64,000 nucleotides of DNA from positions 5,797,057 to 5,861,056 of the forward strand of contig NC_133118.1 of the NCBI RefSeq assembly GCF_022965805.1, given 5' to 3'. How positions within the stretch are numbered: position 1 is the first letter of the stretch; each line of letters starts with the position of its first letter. Below are positions 62,001 through 64,000 of the stretch, one piece after another. This stretch comes from Primulina eburnea (Eukaryota; Streptophyta; Magnoliopsida; Lamiales; Gesneriaceae). The translations under genes were made by a program, and so were the position numbers. The notes under the pieces were generated by a model. The model worked only from the letters and a program-made list of their open reading frames with translations. It had not been told where the DNA came from and did no database searches.

Positions 62001-62904
62001 TGAGAACTAATATCTGAAAACTACCCGAAAGTTGTTCTGACACACTGAGGGAAATAAGCTTCTAAAACTAAGCTGATAAAACGTTGAAGTGTTCCATCTG
62101 GGCTGATTTCTTCTCTCTTGTAAGCTGATATGCAATATGCGTTCCCTTCTTCTTTTCACTTGTCAATTCTCATCATCGTCTTCACTGAGCTTCGGCTTAT
62201 ATTTATAGAAGGTTTGCTGAACGTACAATGAGACTCGGTGAAAGAATCCGTTGCAGTTTGAATTTGTTCCCCCAAATAGCTATCTGGAACAATTGGCTTT
62301 AAGCGCTTTTGCAACGTCTCTTATTGTACCTTGATCGTACAATATCTATTGTACATTTGTGCACAGCTGGATTAACCTTGTCGTATATGCAAACTGATTC
62401 GCTCCTAACTGATGTTTTGAACTGGTCTGATGAGGTGAAATCAGTTGACTCGTCAGCTGAACTGATTTCACTGATTCAGTTGAACTAGTTAGTTGAGCTC
62501 TTCATCAGTTGAACACTTCATCGGCTAGTCGGGCTTCTGAAGGTTTTTGCTAAACCACCTATCAACTGGACAATCAGTTGAACTACTCTTGATACTTCAG
62601 TTGTACTAGTTCAGTTCGATCAATCAGTTGACACTTTCAACTTGCGTCTCGATAGCTTGGTAACTGATCAGTTCGAAGCCTGATCAGTTTCAGTTTTTGT
62701 GAACTTAGGTAAACTCATTAGAAACAATTAAACAAGTTTTGTTAACATCAAAATCAAGATTGCGAACGTGAAATGTTCTAACAAATATATATACATTTAA
62801 AATAATTTAGCACATAGCATGGATCACCTAAATTATCAATTAAATAAATAAAAATTATTTCAATCATGCATAGAGTTTACACGTACTGGTTTTTGAACAC
62901 TACA
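59019..62904 (-). repeat. 3' LTR of a gypsy element, interrupted by a solo LTR
   Basis: Minus-strand start TGTAGTGTTCAAAAACCAG at 62904 abuts a polypurine tract. The end AACGGGTCGTCACA is at 59019. Without the inserted 1355-bp solo LTR and duplicated 5 bp it is about 2.5 kb. It shares several blocks with the truncated LTR at 37418. The mate LTR lies beyond the window. Confidence 0.75.
61429..62783 (-). mobile_element. Solo LTR, probably Ty1/copia (1355 bp)
   Basis: Minus-strand ends TGTTAGAACATTTCACG and ATTCAACA (TG...CA). The flanks AATAT at 61424-61428 and 62784-62788 are a perfect 5-bp duplication. It contains dense CAGTTGAACT/AACTGATCAG motifs, near-palindromic, through most of its length. 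No internal sequence, so it is the product of LTR-LTR recombination. It sits inside the gypsy LTR 59019-62904. Confidence 0.82.
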
Positions 62905-62921
62905 ATTACTCCCCCTTAAAT
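62905..62921 (-). promoter_or_regulatory. Polypurine tract
   Basis: Minus strand AAGGGGGAGTAAT directly precedes LTR start TGTAGTG. Confidence 0.8.
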
Positions 62922-62944
62922 AAATTTTGTCATCGAAATTAAAT

Positions 62945-63971
62945 CTTACCAAATAACTCTGGGTAAGGACTCCTCATGTAGCTTTGATCTCCCAAGTAGC
63001 CTCCTCGTCGGAATGATTCATCCACTTGACCTTGACCAACTTGGTAACTTTGTTCCGCAGTATCTTCTCCTATTGGTCTAAGATCTGAATAAGTCTTTCC
63101 TCATATGACAGGTTTGGTGACCGTTGTAACGGCTCAAAGCTCAGTACATGTGAAGGATTCACCATGTACTTTCTTAGCAGAGAAACGTGGAACACATTGT
63201 GTACTCCTGCCAGACTGGGCGACAGTGTTATGCGATATGATAATGTTCCCATCTTCTCAAGGATCTCGATTGGTCCTACCAATTTCGGACTCCACTTGCC
63301 TTTCTTCACTGATATCATAACACCTTCATAGGTGTTATTTTTACAAAAATGTGATCTCCTACGGAAAACTCAAGGTCCCGTCTTCTCTTGTCAGCATAGC
63401 TCTTTTGACAATTCTGAGCAGTCTTCATCTTGTCTCGGATTTTGACTACTATATCCATGGTTGGCTGAACAATTTCTGGATCAAGTTCCGATCTCTCGTT
63501 GGTCTCATCCCAGTGAATAGGTTATATGCACTCCCTTCCATATAATGTCTCTTAGGGAGACATACCTATGGTTGACTGAAAACTGTTGTTGTATGTAAAC
63601 TACACTAGAAGTAACTTCGATTCCTAATTCTCATGGAAATCCATCACACATGCACACACTAAGTCATCCAAAATCTGTATCACCCTCTCATACTGACCAT
63701 TTGTCTAAGGATGGAATGTTTTACTGAATAATAACTTTGTCCCCATGGCAGAATGCAAACTCTTCCAAAATGACGACGTGAACCTCGGGTCTCTATCGGA
63801 TACGATGGTAACTGGAATTTCGTGTAATTTGACTATCTCCCTGATGTAAAGTGCATACTGCGTCATGGAAAAATTTGTCTTTATCAGCAAGAAGTGTGCT
63901 GACTTGGTAAGACGATCAACGATCACCCAAATTGCATTAGATCCTTTGACTGACCTTGGCAAACCGAGTAC
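62945..63971 (-). pseudogene. Chromovirus integrase and chromodomain remnant
   Basis: Reading leftward: the integrase core with [16 protein letters not shown] and [18 protein letters not shown] (63983-63705), a broken middle, then WSPKLVGPIEILEKMGTLSY and [13 protein letters not shown] (63320-63070). After a stop (ILDQ, TAG at about 63070) there is a chromodomain-like stretch, VKVKWMNHSDEEATWEIKA. Several frameshifts. Sequence upstream of the GLPRS block is replaced at 63972 by an LTR-like start. It belongs to the element whose 3' LTR is 59019-62904. Confidence 0.82.
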
Positions 63972-64000
63972 TGTAATGCCCAAGAATTGTCGTAGAATTG
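63972..64000 (+). repeat. Possible start of another Tekay-family LTR at window edge
   Basis: TGTAATGCCCAAGAATTG resembles the LTR start TGTAAGGCCCGAGAATTA at 40007, and it cuts the integrase frame abruptly. Only 29 bases are visible. Confidence 0.4.

Overview
This is a repeat-dominated stretch of a flowering-plant nuclear genome. The evidence is Ty3/gypsy chromoviruses (Tekay/Del type, with chromodomain), Athila-type gypsy elements primed by a tRNA-Asp-like site, Ty1/copia elements, a PIF/Harbinger relic, a plant pararetrovirus relic, AT-rich spacers and two intron-containing plant genes. A dispersed foldback repeat built on GTGAGACGGTCTCAC, and the look of the LTR families, suggest an asterid, perhaps Lamiales (Gesneriaceae-like). 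That placement rests on memory and is only a guess.

Layout. (1) 1-12673: an Athila-like element on the minus strand (5' LTR 11311-12673, gag, protease). Its polymerase core is deleted, so the protease side runs straight into an integrase tail. A complete but defective Tekay-type element (2155-10738, minus, TSD ACAGG) interrupts its gag. (2) About 13480-27740: a second, decayed Athila-type relic. A copia element with 276-bp LTRs (15015-27507, TSD AATTC) split its LTR, and a second Tekay-type element (15856-22146, TSD GTTAT) then inserted inside the copia element. That innermost element has an uninterrupted gag-pol ORF of about 1473 aa. In place of a 5' LTR it carries a 150-bp inverted copy of its own U5 terminus. 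(3) 27741-34150: gene-free AT-rich DNA with foldback MITEs, a (TA)n tract and a circularly permuted 270-bp duplication. (4) 34424-35803: a four-exon DNA-3-methyladenine glycosylase I gene. (5) 36340-39440: a PIF/Harbinger relic, a truncated gypsy LTR and a caulimovirid movement-protein relic. (6) 40007-48214: a decayed Tekay-type element of the same family as the one at 2155-10738 (TSD GATAG). (7) 49033-54220: a plant LPAT4/5-type lysophosphatidic acid acyltransferase gene on the minus strand, with a probable one-base frameshift in exon 1. (8) 54397-55872: a probable solo LTR of the same broad LTR type. (9) 59019-64000: the 3' end of a further gypsy element whose LTR holds a 1355-bp solo LTR (TSD AATAT), and at the very edge the start of what may be another LTR.

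The most unusual theme is that three distinct LTR families here each carry their own array of short GC-rich, near-palindromic motifs. In the two Tekay-type families the array sits just upstream of the TATA box, and copy number differs even between the two LTRs of one element. The second is the element that apparently integrated through two U5 ends. Neither host gene is functionally linked to the repeats. Both sit in small gaps between insertions.
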